A DNA stretch of 64,000 nt. Source: Brevibacillus formosus (GTDB lineage: Bacteria > Bacillota > Bacilli > Brevibacillales > Brevibacillaceae). Below the pieces are notes generated by a model, which ran no database searches, was not told the origin of the DNA, and was given only the letters and a program-made list of their open reading frames with translations. Made by a program: the position numbers and the translations under genes. Location of the stretch: assembly GCF_003013405.1 (NCBI RefSeq), contig NZ_PXZL01000004.1, forward strand, positions 125,959 through 189,958. Reading direction: 5' to 3'. Numbering within the stretch: position 1 is the stretch's first letter; the number at the start of each line of letters is the position of its first letter. Positions 63,735-64,000 of this stretch are shown one piece after another.

Positions 63735-63934
63735 GGAAACAGGAGAAAACGCTCAGATTCTAGGGCCACCCGCTGTGGGATTGACTGCCCGGCTCCATGA
63801 AAAAAAGTGAAACCCGCGCCCAAAGTGGTCTATTCAGGAAGTTTCTCAGAGGTGGGCGCTAAGAGCTTGTTTCTCTTTTTTTCATTGCGCCTCGGTCGGT
63901 GTCCCAAAGATCTTCGCTTTTTTCTCCTGTTTCC
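63735..63934 (+). ncRNA. Candidate structured RNA element, copy B
   Basis: A non-coding 200-nt element with the same plan as 17050-17261. P1 is GGAAACAGGAGAAAA (63735-63749) with 63920-63934 (perfect 15 bp). P2 is GGGCCACC with GGTGTCCC (one mismatch). P3 is ATGAAAAAAAGTGAAAC (63797-63813) with 63869-63885 (16 of 17). An inner GCGCCCA/TGGGCGC completes it. The block GGGATTGACTG (63777 on) plus CCGGCTCCAT matches copy A with two changes in 22, and GTTTCTCA is kept. A possible promoter, TTGTCA-N17-TTAAAA (about 63673-63701), lies upstream. Nothing else is recognised in 63596-64000. Confidence 0.6.
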
Positions 63935-64000
63935 TCTACGAGTTTTCCGTGTTAAACGGGTTTTAAAAAGAATGAAGAATGTAATCAGTTACGACAGAGA

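Overview
The window looks like chromosomal DNA of an endospore-forming Bacillales bacterium, most likely Brevibacillus. This is inferred from protein content, near-50% GC and ribosome-binding sites of the GGAGG type. Supporting genes include a GerA/GerB/GerC germinant receptor, a YheC/D coat-associated protein, a KinB-like 5TMR kinase, a FosB bacillithiol transferase, HemAT and DynA-like dynamins. No phage or conjugative module is visible. Accessory content is concentrated in the CRISPR-Cas locus and at about 54.8-57 kb.

Layout. 1-17 kb: an MFS exporter with its TetR regulator and two matching operators; PepV-like dipeptidase with the alarmone synthetase RelQ; a chemoreceptor; a KinB-like kinase, 57-residue protein and OppA-type binding protein in one overlapping operon; an RlhA-like U32 protein with a DUF1128 protein; an ECF sigma/anti-sigma pair; an orphan FabF divergent from an MmyB-type regulator. 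17-20 kb: citramalate synthase and an esterase-like hydrolase. 20-30 kb: a complete type I-C CRISPR-Cas locus on the minus strand (cas3-cas5c-cas8c/cas11c-cas7-cas4-cas1-cas2, then 31 repeats). Its cas1 carries two apparent lesions. 30-42 kb: housekeeping and metabolic genes (YheC/D, M20 amidohydrolase, PHP phosphoesterase, folA-thyA, two MocR regulators, cold-shock protein, PutP). 42-46.6 kb: a PspA envelope-stress operon, a two-component system and a haem-type membrane protein, tied together by three copies of a TTAAG-N6-TTAAG box. 46.7-54.8 kb: a DynA-like dynamin split over two genes, and a germinant receptor operon. 54.9-64 kb: a large AT-rich putative effector with an eCIS-cargo-like N-terminus and a non-specific-nuclease-like motif, then a DJ-1/PfpI protein, hydrolase, tRNA-Pro and tRNA-Leu, fosB, a HemAT-CZB sensor and a trypsin-like protease.

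The most novel signal is a pair of related intergenic elements of about 200-212 nt (17050-17261 and 63735-63934). They share conserved unpaired blocks, but their stems are built from different sequences that still pair. That is the signature of an undescribed structured RNA family. The putative nuclease effector and the cas1 start-codon/frameshift double lesion come next.
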